Shown: piece by piece, positions 63,108 through 64,000 of the stretch
Numbering within the stretch: position 1 is the first letter of the stretch
Layout: every line of letters starts with the position of its first letter
Assembly: GCA_002077065.1 (NCBI GenBank)
Contig: NAJO01000024.1
Span: 434,001 to 498,000, forward strand
Source: Cryoendolithus antarcticus
Lineage: Eukaryota > Ascomycota > Dothideomycetes > Cladosporiales > Cladosporiaceae
Reading direction: 5' to 3'
DNA length: 64,000 bases
Translations under genes and position numbers: made by a program
Notes under the pieces: model-generated
What the model was told of the DNA's origin: nothing
What the model saw: only the letters and a program-made list of their open reading frames with translations
Database searches by the model: none

Positions 63108-64000
63108 CTAATCCAAGTCCTTAGCCACCCTCTCCGCCAGATCCAGCATCTTCTCCTCCTGCAGCCTACGACCCACGAGCTGCAAACTGATCGGGATTCC
63201 GTGCACCGCAGCCGCATCATAGTCCTTGTTGGCCGCCTCGTCGAATTCGCTCAATGCTTTATGATCCTTCGGCGAAACATCAACCTTCTCGTCTGCGAAC
63301 AGGCCAGTTGGGAACGACACTGCACTGTAGTCCAGCACGTTGTACACGCCAGTGTACCCGATGTACTTGAAGTCTCCGTGCTTCACCGAAGCATACGGCG
63401 TGGTCGGCAAGAGGATTGCGTCCACACCGCCACTAGCCGCCCAGCGATCGAGGTACATCTTACTAAGTGCCGTCCGCTCCTTCTGCAGCTGCCACAGGTC
63501 GTACACGCCGATCTCCTTCGCATCTTCGTAGTACTTCATTTCCGGTCTCCAGGGTTCACCGGTCACTTCGAGAATCTTACCCACGGATTTGCCACCATCG
63601 GCTACGAAGAACTTGGCAATCAGCTCGAGAGCCTTCTGATGACCTTCCGGACCCCACTCGACGATCTCATACCCTTTACCCTTCAACTTCTCCACGACTT
63701 CTTTCAGCGCACGCTTGACAGGCGGTGTCGGCGTCACGATCCCATCATCCCACATCACTGCGATCTTTAGCTTCTCCGGCAACGTCACGCTCCGCCACGG
63801 CATTTCGATACACTTCGGATCCTTGAGCCACGGCCCTGCGTTCGAGACATGCTCGCAGAAGAGCCGTAAGTCCTTCACGCTACGTGCCATGGGTCCGTGC
63901 ACAGAGCCTACAGCTTCTTGACCACCCATGCCACTGCGGGCATCGAAGTGTGGGAAGCGACCGTACGAGGGCCGGATGGTCCAGATACCGGTCATAGCTG
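63108..64000 (-). CDS. Amidase-signature family protein, C-terminal part (runs off right edge)
   Basis: About 297 codons are visible, ending at the TAG at 63108; the N-terminal half lies beyond the window. The first visible residues, AMTGIWTIRPSYGRFPHFDA, correspond to the part just after the amidase signature (xxCGxxGxKPSxGRVS), followed by SVHGPMARSVKDLRLF and, near the end, VHGIPISLQLVGRRLQEEKML, all hallmarks of fungal amidases (acetamidase-like). The Ser-cisSer-Lys triad would be encoded outside the window. These enzymes hydrolyse amides to acid and ammonia; substrate unknown. An ATG at 63995 exists but is internal to the conserved fold and is not the start. Confidence 0.85.
   Translation of the reverse strand, partial: AMTGIWTIRPSYGRFPHFDARSGMGGQEAVGSVHGPMARSVKDLRLFCEHVSNAGPWLKDPKCIEMPWRSVTLPEKLKIAVMWDDGIVTPTPPVKRALKEVVEKLKGKGYEIVEWGPEGHQKALELIAKFFVADGGKSVGKILEVTGEPWRPEMKYYEDAKEIGVYDLWQLQKERTALSKMYLDRWAASGGVDAILLPTTPYASVKHGDFKYIGYTGVYNVLDYSAVSFPTGLFADEKVDVSPKDHKALSEFDEAANKDYDAAAVHGIPISLQLVGRRLQEEKMLDLAERVAKDLD

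Overview
This is a gene-dense stretch of nuclear DNA from a filamentous ascomycete (Pezizomycotina). Evidence: most introns are 48-70 bp with GT donors and CTAAC/CTGAC-like branch sites, intergenic gaps are short, and the gene set is fungal (MMM1, Cut12, fungal WAPL, HET domain, Dys1, Rit1). The overall look suggests a Dothideomycete, but that placement is inference. The window holds about 25 protein-coding genes, two of them cut by its edges. I saw no rRNA, tRNA, CRISPR array or intact transposon.

Layout. 1-7.9 kb: the N-terminus of a COQ8-type kinase (edge-truncated), a DCP1-type decapping protein, a PhyH dioxygenase, uracil phosphoribosyltransferase and a WAPL cohesin-release factor. 9.1-15.3 kb: Rheb GTPase, succinyl-CoA ligase alpha, Elongator ELP3 and the tRNA ribosyl-phosphate transferase RIT1; the last two are tail to tail. 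15.3-19.1 kb: a 3.8 kb gap with no recognisable gene. 19.1-26.5 kb: a hexose transporter, an unusual MATH/degenerate-USP/MORN/RING protein and deoxyhypusine synthase. 28-41.8 kb: a large SANT-domain co-repressor (SNT1/NCoR-like), a small Myb-like protein and a class V myosin. 42.5-49.9 kb: a HET-domain protein, a strong hairpin, aspartate kinase, MMM1 and an SDR oxidoreductase. 50-54.4 kb: an FHA kinase, ribosomal protein eL41 (25 aa, split by an intron), and a divergent pair of paralogous, probably lipidated glycine-tailed microproteins. 54.5-64 kb: a Cut12-like spindle-pole-body protein, the eIF2alpha kinase GCN2, a small F-box/2EXR-like protein and the C-terminal part of an amidase.

Functional links: several genes serve translation and nutrient control (ELP3, RIT1, DYS1, eL41, GCN2, RHB1, HOM3). 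They are scattered on both strands, so this is ordinary eukaryotic gene order and not a cluster. The two most unusual items are the divergent MGC...GGGGC microprotein pair (53373-54328), both with the same intron position and a shared 3' palindrome, and the RING/MORN protein built on a USP7-like MATH-USP scaffold whose catalytic residues appear lost (21833-24667).
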